A stretch of 64,000 bases of DNA from the NCBI RefSeq assembly GCF_003046315.1, contig NZ_PZZP01000001.1:1736001-1800000 (forward strand). The letters run 5' to 3'. The DNA is from Desmospora activa DSM 45169 (GTDB lineage: Bacteria; Bacillota; Bacilli; Thermoactinomycetales; DSM-45169). Made by a program: the position numbers and the translations under genes. Position 1 is the first letter of the stretch, and each line of letters begins with the position of its first letter. The notes under the pieces were generated by a model. That model did no database searches, was not told the origin of the DNA, and saw only the letters and a program-made list of their open reading frames with translations. Positions 55,186 through 64,000 of this stretch are shown in pieces.

Positions 55186-56211
55186 TCAACGCTTTTCCAA
55201 AACTGGCATCGAGCCGCTGCTTTCCCGTATCAGCAGCTCCGGAGCCAACACAACCGGCTCCTCCTTTTCTCCCTTTAACAAATTGACGATTACATCTACT
55301 GCTTGTGTGCCAAACTGATAGCGGGGTTGGTGTACCGTGCTCAGGGCAGGTGTGACATAATGGGCAAGATCGATATCGTCGAATCCGATCACACTAATAT
55401 CCTGTGGCACCTTTTTCCCCATCGCTTTCAGCTCCCGCATCGCTCCAATCGCCATCAGGTCGCTGGCACAAAAGAGAGCAGTCAGATCTGGATGCTCTGC
55501 CAACAGACGCCGGGCTCCTTCACTGCCGGAAGCCTCGTCGAAATCTCCGTAAAAGACTCGCTCCTCACCCGTCAATCCCGCTTCCTTCAACGCAAGACGG
55601 TATCCTTGTAATCGTTCCTCACTGACAAAAGCTTCACGGTGACCGTTGATAAAGCCGATATGTCGATGGCCATCGCGGATCAGATGGGCCACTGCTTGGT
55701 GTGCACCTTCGCGGTTATCGAGGGTGACATGACTGCATCGCTCCCCTGAAACCGGTACATCGATCAAGACACAAGGGATGGAAGATTGCAACACTTCTTG
55801 CAAATATGGATCATGAGTCCGCACGCCTAACAGGATGACGCCGTCTAATTGACGCCGATGACACAACTCCATATACGGTACCACTTGTTGTTCATGGGGG
55901 CTGGTCGTCGCCAAGATCAGGTCGTACCCCAACGTCGTTGCCTGATCATTGACTCCACAAATCACATCAAACAAAAAATGATGCCCCATCCGGGAGTGCG
56001 TCATCTCGGAGACGATCAAACCAATGGTTTGCGACCGCTTCATCACTAAACTGCGAGCAATTCCACTGGGACGATAATTTAACTCTTGCGCAATTTTCAG
56101 TACACGTTTCCGGGTGTTGGGATGGATGTCCCGATAACCGTTCAAAGCACGGGATACAGTTGTTACCGACACACCTGCCGCTTTTGCGATATCTTTAATG
56201 GTTACAGCCAT
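55186..56211 (-). CDS. LacI-family repressor of the starch/maltodextrin cluster
   Basis: The helix-turn-helix reads VTIKDIAKAAGVSVTTVSRALNGY at the N-terminus, followed by the hinge YRPSGIARSL and a periplasmic-binding-like sugar domain (TIGLIVSEMTHSRMG, ALFCASDLMAIGAMREL, ISVIGFDDIDLAHYVTPALSTVHQP). ATG 56211 has GGAGG eight bases upstream. The length of 341 is normal. A perfect palindrome CGAAAACGTTTTCG abuts its ribosome binding site, suggesting autoregulation, and similar boxes lie before the debranching and amylase genes. A MalR-like role with maltose or maltodextrin as inducer is inferred. Confidence 0.9.
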   Translation of the reverse strand: MAVTIKDIAKAAGVSVTTVSRALNGYRDIHPNTRKRVLKIAQELNYRPSGIARSLVMKRSQTIGLIVSEMTHSRMGHHFLFDVICGVNDQATTLGYDLILATTSPHEQQVVPYMELCHRRQLDGVILLGVRTHDPYLQEVLQSSIPCVLIDVPVSGERCSHVTLDNREGAHQAVAHLIRDGHRHIGFINGHREAFVSEERLQGYRLALKEAGLTGEERVFYGDFDEASGSEGARRLLAEHPDLTALFCASDLMAIGAMRELKAMGKKVPQDISVIGFDDIDLAHYVTPALSTVHQPRYQFGTQAVDVIVNLLKGEKEEPVVLAPELLIRESSGSMPVLEKR

Positions 56212-56223
56212 ATTGACAACCTC

Positions 56224-56237
56224 CGAAAACGTTTTCG
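56224..56237. promoter_or_regulatory. LacI-type operator, perfect palindrome
   Basis: CGAAAACGTTTTCG is a perfect 14-bp palindrome centred on CG, as LacI-family operators are. It directly precedes the GGAGG of the regulator gene. Confidence 0.8.
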
Positions 56238-56272
56238 TAAAAATCGTATCCAATCAATCGACTCTTGTCAAT

Positions 56273-56307
56273 AGGAAACGCTTTCACAACAAATGGAAGC
56301 CGTTTCA
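56273..56307. promoter_or_regulatory. two further LacI/cre-type boxes
   Basis: AGGAAACGCTTTCA (56273-56286) and TGGAAGCCGTTTCA (56294-56307) each match the cre consensus at 12 of 14 positions and also resemble the regulator's own box. They lie in the divergent region between the regulator and the amylase. Confidence 0.5.
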
Positions 56308-56492
56308 TTGGCTTAGTTTTACCCCTGAACAAATTTGTGGAGCCCACTCTTATCAGTATCATGTATCCTTCAAAATACGCTTAATATCACTACAGTAGCC
56401 GTTAAAATTTATTCATACTCCTCCAATCGCGTCTGTCGCACACTTTTCCCTCAATCCTTTCGGGTAAAAAATGGTTATCCTTCACAAAAATC

Positions 56493-56514
56493 TGATATAA
56501 TGAAACCGGTTGCA
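56493..56514 (+). promoter_or_regulatory. amylase promoter with overlapping cre/operator
   Basis: TGATATAAT (56493-56501) is an extended -10 element. TGAAACCGGTTGCA (56501-56514) follows immediately and matches the cre consensus in 13 of 14 positions, placed at the start point like amyO of B. subtilis amyE. No good -35 is visible, as is tolerated with an extended -10. Confidence 0.65.
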
Positions 56515-56557
56515 CAAACCGATTGATGCGCGTTTGGTTGATTTTTTTGCCCCTCTA

Positions 56558-56571
56558 TGAAAACGCTTTCC
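56558..56571 (+). promoter_or_regulatory. second cre/LacI-type box in the amylase leader
   Basis: TGAAAACGCTTTCC matches the cre consensus except the last base and shares GAAAACG with the regulator's operators. It lies 54 bases before the amylase ATG, inside the expected transcript, as a roadblock or regulator site. Confidence 0.55.
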
Positions 56572-56588
56572 CAAAAATGTCTTTTTAA

Positions 56589-58178
<1,590 letters not shown>

Positions 58179-58211
58179 CGATATATAGCCTCTCAAAAAG
58201 GCTACCGTATT

Positions 58212-58248
58212 GAATGCGGTCTTTAGCTCAATGCTAAGGACCTCATTC
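58212..58248 (+). terminator. probable amylase terminator
   Basis: The arms at 58212-58227 and 58233-58248 (GAATG, GGTC, TTAGC against GCTAA, GACC, CATTC) pair over 16 positions with one mismatch and one wobble. TCTCTTT follows. A smaller hairpin TAGCC/GGCTA precedes it at about 58187-58205. Confidence 0.65.
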
Positions 58249-58590
58249 TCTTTAAAGATCCTTCATCCGTTCCATCACCGTTTGTGCAATTGGGATTAAG
58301 CGTTCAATCCTTTCCTCGTGAGTAGAAGGTTTTTGGTCTTCTTTCTTCTACTGGTGGCCTTTATTCTATCTTTTACCTGTGTTTGCTCTACTTACCTGTA
58401 CTCTGAAGGGGCAATAGTACCATCCTCAATAAACAAAGCCACTGTCTCCACATTATTGGGGAGACACAAATACCCTCCATAAGTAATATTGCTATTTTTT
58501 GAGTCACTATTGCAAAATTACTGCCGATGGGTTATATAAAAAGGAATCTGTGACAAATCTTTAACAAGTACGAGAACGGGGTCTAAAGGA
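58249..58590. other. hairpin-rich region without a clear gene
   Basis: No protein gene is convincing. Hairpins are AGTAGAAG/CTTCTACT (about 58321-58352) and TGTCTCC/GGAGACA (about 58446-58469). On the minus strand a 31-codon open stretch ending in a TAA near 58257 (…ERIERLIPIAQTVMERMKDL) could be a gene tail, but it has no start. The promoter of the following SDR gene should be at the right end. Confidence 0.35.
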
Positions 58591-59433
58591 GTGATTAAAA
58601 TAAAAAAGCCACCCGTTGCCCTGATCACTGGTTCTTCCAGCGGTATCGGCTTCTATACCGCGCTTACACTGGCCCGTGCGGGCTTTCATGTCATTGCCAC
58701 GATGCGTGAGCCGGATAAGGGACGAGCCCTGACCGAAGAGGCGAAAAGTCTGGATGTATGGGAGCGCATTGAGATCAAGGCCCTGGATGTGCGGGAGGAA
58801 GAACGCGTCCATACCGTTGTGGAGGGGGTTGTGAAGGACCACGGTCAAATCGATATCTTGGTTAACAATGCGGGCTGTGCGGTGTTAGGGCCGGTAGAAG
58901 AAACACCGCTTACCGCTTGGCGTGAATTGTTTGATACCAATCTGTTGGGAACCGTCACTATGGTACAAGCGGTTCTACCCCATATGCGTCAACAACAGTC
59001 GGGTAAAATCATCCATGTCAGCAGCGGAGCCGGTTTAATCGGATTCCCGCTCACAGGTGCTTATAGCGCCTCTAAGTTCGCCCTGGAAGGATACAGTGAG
59101 TCCCTTCGCTTGGAACTGCTCCCTTTTAACATTTATGTCAGCTTGGTGGAACCGGGTTATTACCGGACAGCCATTGTCCATAAACGGGTCACCCATCAAC
59201 GCGAAGATTCTTCCTATCGCACTGAACTTTACCCTTATCAAGGGTTTATGGAACGCTTAGAGAAAAAAGCGGGAGACCCCCAGGAGGTGGCGGATACGAT
59301 TCGGCACATCGCCCGCTCCAGACGTCCCAAATTGCGATATGCCCGTGGTCGCGGCATCCGTACCTTGGCAGGGTTGAAGCGACTCCCCTGGGGATGGATA
59401 GAGGCGGGGATTCAGAAGATGGCAGGTAAATAA
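58591..59433 (+). CDS. short-chain dehydrogenase/reductase
   Basis: It is a classical SDR oxidoreductase of 280 residues. The cofactor motif ITGSSSGIGFYTA is at the N-terminus, NNAGCAVLGPVEET follows, and the catalytic residues are in IIHVSSGAGLIGFPLTGAYSASKFALEGYSESL. The C-terminal part (LVEPGYYRTAI) resembles retinol/17-beta-hydroxysteroid-type SDRs. The GTG at 58591 overlaps AAAGGAG itself, so the true start is unclear; an ATA codon at 58600 would have ideal spacing but is a rare start. Substrate unknown. It stands alone between the amylase and LysE genes. Confidence 0.85.
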   Translation: MIKIKKPPVALITGSSSGIGFYTALTLARAGFHVIATMREPDKGRALTEEAKSLDVWERIEIKALDVREEERVHTVVEGVVKDHGQIDILVNNAGCAVLGPVEETPLTAWRELFDTNLLGTVTMVQAVLPHMRQQQSGKIIHVSSGAGLIGFPLTGAYSASKFALEGYSESLRLELLPFNIYVSLVEPGYYRTAIVHKRVTHQREDSSYRTELYPYQGFMERLEKKAGDPQEVADTIRHIARSRRPKLRYARGRGIRTLAGLKRLPWGWIEAGIQKMAGK

Positions 59434-59526
59434 TCCTTTATCACCAGATCTAAAAGCAACGACAAATCCATTCGCCGCTGATCATCCAATCAATCAACAG
59501 GGACACGCGAAAAAGGAGGCACCTTT

Positions 59527-60150
59527 TTGCTTGAAGCAACGATACACGGAGTCATTCTTGCTTTTGGACTGATCTTGCCTTTAGGAGCGCAAAATGTATT
59601 CATATTTAACCAAGGCGCCAATCAAGCGACGGTATGGCGGGCGCTGCCCGCATTATTAACCGCCTCTCTCTGTGACACGCTTCTTATCCTGTTGGCGGTG
59701 TTGGGCATCTCGCTGTTGGTGCTGTCATTCGCTTGGCTGCAAATGACCATCTTCGGGATCGGATTTCTGTTTTTACTCTATATGGGCTGGTCGGTGTGGA
59801 ACAGCACCCCAGCCACCGATGAAACGGCAGCCACCCCTCTCTCTCCACAAAAACAAATCGGCTTCGCCGCCTCCGTCTCCCTGCTCAACCCCCATGCCAT
59901 CTTGGATACCGTCGGGGTGATCGGAACCAGCTCACTCCATTACGATGGGATGGAAAAAGGGGCCTTTACCCTCGCTTGCATCATTGTCTCTTGGTTGTGG
60001 TTTCTTGGACTGATCCTCGCCGGACGCTGGCTCAAAAAACGGGACCGCTCCGGCCGCTGGCTGCGACGGCTCAACCGTGTTTCCGCCTTGATCATCTGGG
60101 GGGTAGCCGTTTATATCGGATGGAGCTTATTACAGCAGATAAACGGTTGA
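59527..60150 (+). CDS. LysE/ArgO-family amino-acid exporter
   Basis: It is a membrane exporter of basic or other amino acids, 207 residues. The family N-terminus FGLILPLGAQNVFIFNQG, the block SLLNPHAILDTVGVIG and six hydrophobic segments are present. TTG 59527 lies seven bases after AAGGAGG. No LysG-type regulator is beside it. Expression conditions cannot be inferred. Confidence 0.9.
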   Translation: MLEATIHGVILAFGLILPLGAQNVFIFNQGANQATVWRALPALLTASLCDTLLILLAVLGISLLVLSFAWLQMTIFGIGFLFLLYMGWSVWNSTPATDETAATPLSPQKQIGFAASVSLLNPHAILDTVGVIGTSSLHYDGMEKGAFTLACIIVSWLWFLGLILAGRWLKKRDRSGRWLRRLNRVSALIIWGVAVYIGWSLLQQING

Positions 60151-60461
60151 ACCATGGGTAATGTCAGAAGCGGGCTTTACCACTGAATCGATTGTGGGAT
60201 GGAAAACAACCCTTTTAGGAAATACGAGAGATCCTTCCCATTGAGAAGTGGAAAGGCGTTGGTCGTAAGATAACCCCCATCAGGTTAGACATTTTTCAGG
60301 ATTCCTTTCAGGTAAAAGACAATCGGCCTTTTTATTCAAACGGATAAACAAGTAGCAATCAGGGGAAAGAAACGTGTTTGCATATCAACCAACCAAAATC
60401 ATAAAAAACCGGACACGGGAGCCTATTCCCTGTCCGGCTTTTCCATTTCAACGCGTAAGAT
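60151..60461. other. spacer between lysE and pyrE
   Basis: No gene is recognised in these 311 bases. The right end contains the pyrE terminator. The rest has no repeat or promoter that I can support. Confidence 0.45.
60402..60437 (-). terminator. terminator of the pyrimidine operon
   Basis: In minus sense CCGGACAGGGA pairs with TCCCGTGTCCGG (stem CCGGACA/TGTCCGG plus GGGA/TCCC with one bulged base) and is followed by TTTTTT. It lies 24 bases after the pyrE stop. Confidence 0.88.
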
Positions 60462-61043
60462 TTATGACTTGATCGACTCCCGGCTTCCCGGCTTTACCAC
60501 CGGGATTCCTTTGCGGCATAACGGACACTCTTCCGCTTTATAGCTGTCGATGGTATGACTCATCAAGGCGCGATACGGTTGGCGAAAAGCGGCTGTTCCA
60601 CCGCTGCGATCCACGATCGTGCCGATGGCGACCACTTCAGTACCCATCTCCTCCAACAGCTTAACCACTTCGCCGACAGAGCCACCAGTGGTCACCACAT
60701 CTTCAATCGCCAACACTTTTTCCCCCGGCTGAACCGTAAAACCGCGACGCAAAGTCATGCGCCCCTCCTTGCGCTCGGCAAACAGACACCGTACTCCTAA
60801 GGCCCGTGCTGTCTCATGAGCAATAATCACTCCACCGAGGGCCGGCCCTACCACAACATCCACCGGCATATCCGCAAACAAAGCGGCCAAGGCACGCCCG
60901 GCTTCCTCTGATTCTGCGGGGTGTTGCAGCAATTGTGCACACTGCATATACTGGGCGCTATGGCGCCCTGAGGACAACAGGAAATGTCCTTCTTTCAGCA
61001 CACCGGTACGTTGAATCGCTGCCTCCAGCGTCCATGATTGCAT
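60462..61043 (-). CDS. pyrE: orotate phosphoribosyltransferase
   Basis: It joins orotate and PRPP to orotidine-5'-phosphate. The PRPP motif is VLAIEDVVTTGGSVGEVVKL; the N-terminal block FLLSSGRHSAQYMQCA and the C-terminal CPLCRKGIPVVKPGSR belong to the subfamily with a CxxC tail. ATG 61043 has AAAAGGAGGAG upstream and starts one base after the pyrF stop. Length is 193 residues. It is the last gene of carB-pyrF-pyrE. Confidence 0.95.
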   Translation of the reverse strand: MQSWTLEAAIQRTGVLKEGHFLLSSGRHSAQYMQCAQLLQHPAESEEAGRALAALFADMPVDVVVGPALGGVIIAHETARALGVRCLFAERKEGRMTLRRGFTVQPGEKVLAIEDVVTTGGSVGEVVKLLEEMGTEVVAIGTIVDRSGGTAAFRQPYRALMSHTIDSYKAEECPLCRKGIPVVKPGSRESIKS

Positions 61044-61044
61044 C

Positions 61045-61788
61045 TTATCGCTCCTCCTTTTGCAGTTGAATCCATTGTTCTTGTATGCGTTGATATACCG
61101 CCACTGGATCGCTGGCCTGGGTGATGGAACGTCCCACCACCAACTGATCCGCCCCATCTCGCCACGCAGCCTCCGGGGTCATCACCCGCCGCTGATCCCC
61201 AGGATCGTCCCCTGGCAAACGGATACCGGGCACCACTGTCAACAACTCCGTGGTTACCTCCGTTTTAATCCAGCCCGCCTCTTCACCGGAACAGACCACG
61301 CCATCCATTCGCGCCTGAATGGCCAACTGTGCCAGCTTAGCCACCGAATCCCGCACACTACCGGGTATCCCAATCTCGCTGTTCATGCGACGCCGATCAG
61401 TGCTGGTCAACTGTGTCACCGCCAGCAGCGCCATCGGACGCTCGCTTGAAGCGCGATCCACCGCTTCTCGCGCCGCTTCCATCATGGCTCGTCCACCGGT
61501 GGCATGCAATGTGGTGCAGCGGACCCCCAGATGGGCCAGCGATTCGGTCGCTCTGGCCACCGTATGGGGAATATCATGCAATTTTAAATCCAAGAAGACG
61601 GGATATCCCGCTTGCACCAACTGAGCCACCCAGCGGGGACCAGCAGCGTAAAAGAGCTGCATTCCCACCTTTACCGCCGGTCGCACCTCTTGCGGCCACC
61701 TTTGCAAAAATCGCTCCGCTTCCTCCTCACTGGCAAAATCCAAGGCGATCCAAATCCGTTCCGCCTCCGTTGAACCGATGCTTGTCAT
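61045..61788 (-). CDS. pyrF: orotidine-5'-phosphate decarboxylase
   Basis: It decarboxylates OMP to UMP. The catalytic DxKxxDI motif is [13 protein letters not shown], preceded by the N-terminal IALDFAS and followed by [18 protein letters not shown] and the phosphate site [13 protein letters not shown] 61788 overlaps the carB TGA as ATGA. Length is 247 residues, normal for Bacilli. In most Bacilli pyrK and pyrD lie between carB and pyrF; here they are absent. Confidence 0.95.
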   Translation of the reverse strand: MTSIGSTEAERIWIALDFASEEEAERFLQRWPQEVRPAVKVGMQLFYAAGPRWVAQLVQAGYPVFLDLKLHDIPHTVARATESLAHLGVRCTTLHATGGRAMMEAAREAVDRASSERPMALLAVTQLTSTDRRRMNSEIGIPGSVRDSVAKLAQLAIQARMDGVVCSGEEAGWIKTEVTTELLTVVPGIRLPGDDPGDQRRVMTPEAAWRDGADQLVVGRSITQASDPVAVYQRIQEQWIQLQKEER

Positions 61789-64000
61789 ACCAATACCTCT
61801 TGCGCATCCGTCGTTTGTAGCGGGCGACCGATCGGCTCCGCCGTCAGATAAATCGACGCCAGTGTAGTTAGGAGGGCTTCTACTGTGTCAAGGGAAGTTA
61901 AGCAAGCGATGCCATGCTCCACCGCTTCTCGCCGAATACGGAAGCCGTCCCGTTCCGGCGTCTTTCCTCGAGTCCAGGTATTGACTACCAGATCCGCTTT
62001 TCCTTGGCGAATCCAATCCAGGATATGAGGAGAGCCTTCTTTTAGTTTGTTTACCCGGGTAACCGGGATTCCTTCCGACTCCAACAGATCCGCTGTTCCC
62101 GTAGTGGCAACGATCTGATAGCCTAAGCGATGAAATTGATGGATCAAGGGCAGCGCTTCTTCTTTTTCTTTATCGCTGATCGTGGTTACCACCGTGCCAA
62201 AACGCGGCAACGATACCCCCGCCGCCAGTAAGCCTTTATAGACGGCACGAGCATAATCGCGATCACGTCCCATCACTTCTCCTGTCGATTTCATCTCCGG
62301 TCCCAGTGTCACATCAACCCGACGTAGTTTGGCAAAGGAGAAGACCGGCGCTTTGACGGCTACATCGCCATTTTCCGGCCATAACCCGTGGGGATATTTC
62401 TGGTCGGCCAAACTTTCTCCCAGCATGATACGGGTAGCGATTTGTGCCATCGGAACCCCAGTCACCTTACTGAGGAAAGGAACGGTACGGGAGGCACGAG
62501 GATTCACCTCCAGCACGTAGATTTCACCTTTGTGCAAGACATACTGGATATTGATCAATCCTTTGGTGTTAAGGGCACGGGCGATTTCTGCCGTCATCGT
62601 CACCAGCCGCTGTTTTTGTTCCGCTGTTACCGTTTGCGGCGGATAGACGGCGATGGAATCACCGGAATGAACCCCGGCTCGCTCAATATGCTCCATAATT
62701 CCAGGTACCAGCACCTCTTTGCCATCGGCGATCGCGTCCACCTCGATCTCACGCCCACGCAGATAACGATCGATCAGAACGGGGTGGCGCGGATTCACCT
62801 TGACAGCGGCATCCATATAAGAGCGTAGCTCCTCTACGCTGTAGACGATCTCCATCGCCCTTCCCCCCAACACATAAGAGGGGCGAACCAACACTGGAAA
62901 ACCTAACTCCTGGGCAGCATCCACCGCTTCTTCCACCGACGTAACCGCCACTCCCGGCGGCTGCGGAATATGGAGTTGTTGCAGTAAGCGTTCAAATTTC
63001 TCCCGATCCTCCGCCCGGTCAATTTCCTCCAGCGGCGTGCCTAAGATGGGAATGCCCACTTCCTTTAAATCCCGAGCCAGATTAAGCGAGGTCTGCCCGC
63101 CAAACTGGACAATCACACCCATCGGCTTCTCTTTCTCAATCACGTGTAACACATCTTCCGTCGTCAAGGGCTCAAAATAAAGGCGATCGGAAATGTTATA
63201 GTCCGTTGAAACCGTCTCCGGATTATTGTTGATAATCACCGCTTCTAGTCCCGCTTCCCGGATTGCCCGGATCGCATGCACTGTAGCGTAATCAAACTCC
63301 ACCCCTTGGCCGATACGAATGGGGCCGGACCCTAACACCAATACCGTCGGCTTTTTCCCGGCCTTTCCTTCGTCTTCTTCTTCATAAGTGGAGTAGTAGT
63401 AAGGAGTAGCCGCCTCAAATTCCGCCGCACAAGTATCGACGATTTTGTAGACGGGTCGGATTGACCAATCCTTGCGTAGGCGGGTTACATCCTGTTCCAC
63501 CCTATCCGTGATACGGGCGATGGCCGCATCGGTAAAACCGGCTCGCTTTGCTTGATACAAACGATCTTTCGTCAGCGATTGTGCAGCAGCCAGTTCCCGC
63601 TCCAGTCGGATGATGTTTTCCAGCTTACTTAGGAAAAAGGGATCGATCTGGGTCAATTGCTGTAACTCCTGCAACGATTCGCCCCGACGCAGCCACTCCG
63701 CCACTAGGAAGAGACGTTCATCGTCGGGAACGTGTAACCGTTGTTGCAGCTCATCACGGGTCATTGTTTCCGCCTCAGGCAGTTGCACATGATCCAAGCC
63801 TAATTCAAGGGAGCGGACCGCTTTTAACAGTGACTCCTCCAAGGTACGCCCAATCGCCATCACTTCCCCGGTAGCCTTCATCTGTGTTCCCAGTTTGCGG
63901 TTTGCCGTAGTAAATTTATCAAAAGGCCAGCGCGGAATCTTGCTGACCACATAATCCAGGGTCGGTTCAAAACAGGCGGATGTTTGACCAGTAACCGGGT
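61785..64000 (-). CDS. carB: carbamoyl-phosphate synthase large subunit (C-terminal part, cut by window)
   Basis: It makes carbamoyl phosphate from glutamine-derived ammonia, bicarbonate and ATP. The frame is open to the window edge, starting within [24 protein letters not shown], so the first ATP-grasp part is missing. Visible parts are the end of the carboxyphosphate domain, the oligomerisation region, the full second ATP-grasp domain ([57 protein letters not shown]) and the MGS-like allosteric domain ([19 protein letters not shown]). The TGA overlaps pyrF. PyrR-type control would act upstream, outside the window. Confidence 0.96.
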   Translation of the reverse strand, partial: PVTGQTSACFEPTLDYVVSKIPRWPFDKFTTANRKLGTQMKATGEVMAIGRTLEESLLKAVRSLELGLDHVQLPEAETMTRDELQQRLHVPDDERLFLVAEWLRRGESLQELQQLTQIDPFFLSKLENIIRLERELAAAQSLTKDRLYQAKRAGFTDAAIARITDRVEQDVTRLRKDWSIRPVYKIVDTCAAEFEAATPYYYSTYEEEDEGKAGKKPTVLVLGSGPIRIGQGVEFDYATVHAIRAIREAGLEAVIINNNPETVSTDYNISDRLYFEPLTTEDVLHVIEKEKPMGVIVQFGGQTSLNLARDLKEVGIPILGTPLEEIDRAEDREKFERLLQQLHIPQPPGVAVTSVEEAVDAAQELGFPVLVRPSYVLGGRAMEIVYSVEELRSYMDAAVKVNPRHPVLIDRYLRGREIEVDAIADGKEVLVPGIMEHIERAGVHSGDSIAVYPPQTVTAEQKQRLVTMTAEIARALNTKGLINIQYVLHKGEIYVLEVNPRASRTVPFLSKVTGVPMAQIATRIMLGESLADQKYPHGLWPENGDVAVKAPVFSFAKLRRVDVTLGPEMKSTGEVMGRDRDYARAVYKGLLAAGVSLPRFGTVVTTISDKEKEEALPLIHQFHRLGYQIVATTGTADLLESEGIPVTRVNKLKEGSPHILDWIRQGKADLVVNTWTRGKTPERDGFRIRREAVEHGIACLTSLDTVEALLTTLASIYLTAEPIGRPLQTTDAQEVLV

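Noticed and set aside
60175-60215. Apparent reverse-oriented similarity (ACTGAATCGAT..GGGAT) to the IS605-like right ends
   Set aside because: The match is short and gapped, without the terminal hairpin or TCAA in the right place.

Overview
The window is chromosomal DNA from a Gram-positive Firmicute of the Bacillales. The family Thermoactinomycetaceae is my best guess, by inference from gene content and not from any marker-gene comparison. Evidence: a Bacillus-type order yloC-remA-gmk-rpoZ, strong AGGAGG ribosome binding sites, frequent TTG/GTG starts, near-balanced base composition, CcpA-type cre boxes and a licheniformis-type secreted alpha-amylase. I see no rRNA, tRNA or CRISPR array.

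The backbone is the Bacillus segment carB-...-pyrF-pyrE ... yloA(rqcH)-yloB-yloC-remA-gmk-rpoZ, opened up by blocks of accessory metabolism. Left edge (0-2.2 kb, minus): rpoZ, gmk, remA, yicC/yloC. 2.4-16.4 kb: a long minus-strand block with galT-galK-galE, a degenerate M24 protein, a ROK regulator, a glucose/galactose-type ABC importer without ATPase, then glpF, glpK and glpD. The divergent pgm (16.6-18.2 kb) links galactose-derived glucose-1-phosphate to glycolysis, and pgi follows at 20-21 kb. 18-29 kb: a DUF3179 protein, an AAC(6')-like GNAT, an NhaC antiporter, a DUF2019 protein, an SLC13 anion symporter, a catalase pseudogene and a VanW protein. 30-32 kb: a GH10 xylanase bracketed by two copies of a ~115-bp repeat. 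32-41 kb: dapF, a Ca2+ P-type ATPase (yloB), an aldolase/SDR/lipid-kinase operon, rqcH and a YolD protein.

41-47 kb: a membrane protein with three FAIM1-like repeats, then a TRAP transporter (dctPQM) with an L-galactonate-5-dehydrogenase-like enzyme and a divergent AraC regulator. 47.5-49.5 kb: an XRE-TPR regulator of NprR/RNPP architecture whose 3' end overlaps a 45-residue secreted pro-peptide gene, a candidate peptide quorum-sensing cassette. 49.6-58.2 kb: a starch/maltodextrin system with secreted alpha-amylase, SBP plus two permeases (no ATPase), a cytoplasmic debranching glucosidase and a LacI regulator with palindromic boxes at its own, the debranching-enzyme and the amylase promoters. 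58.6-60.2 kb: an SDR and a LysE exporter. Right edge (minus): carB (cut by the window), pyrF and pyrE, directly joined, without the pyrK-pyrD pair usual in Bacilli.

Three IS200/IS605-like right-end (omegaRNA-like) remnants at about 24.4, 40.8 and 53.0 kb all end exactly on the stop codon of a minus-strand gene, in the same reading phase.
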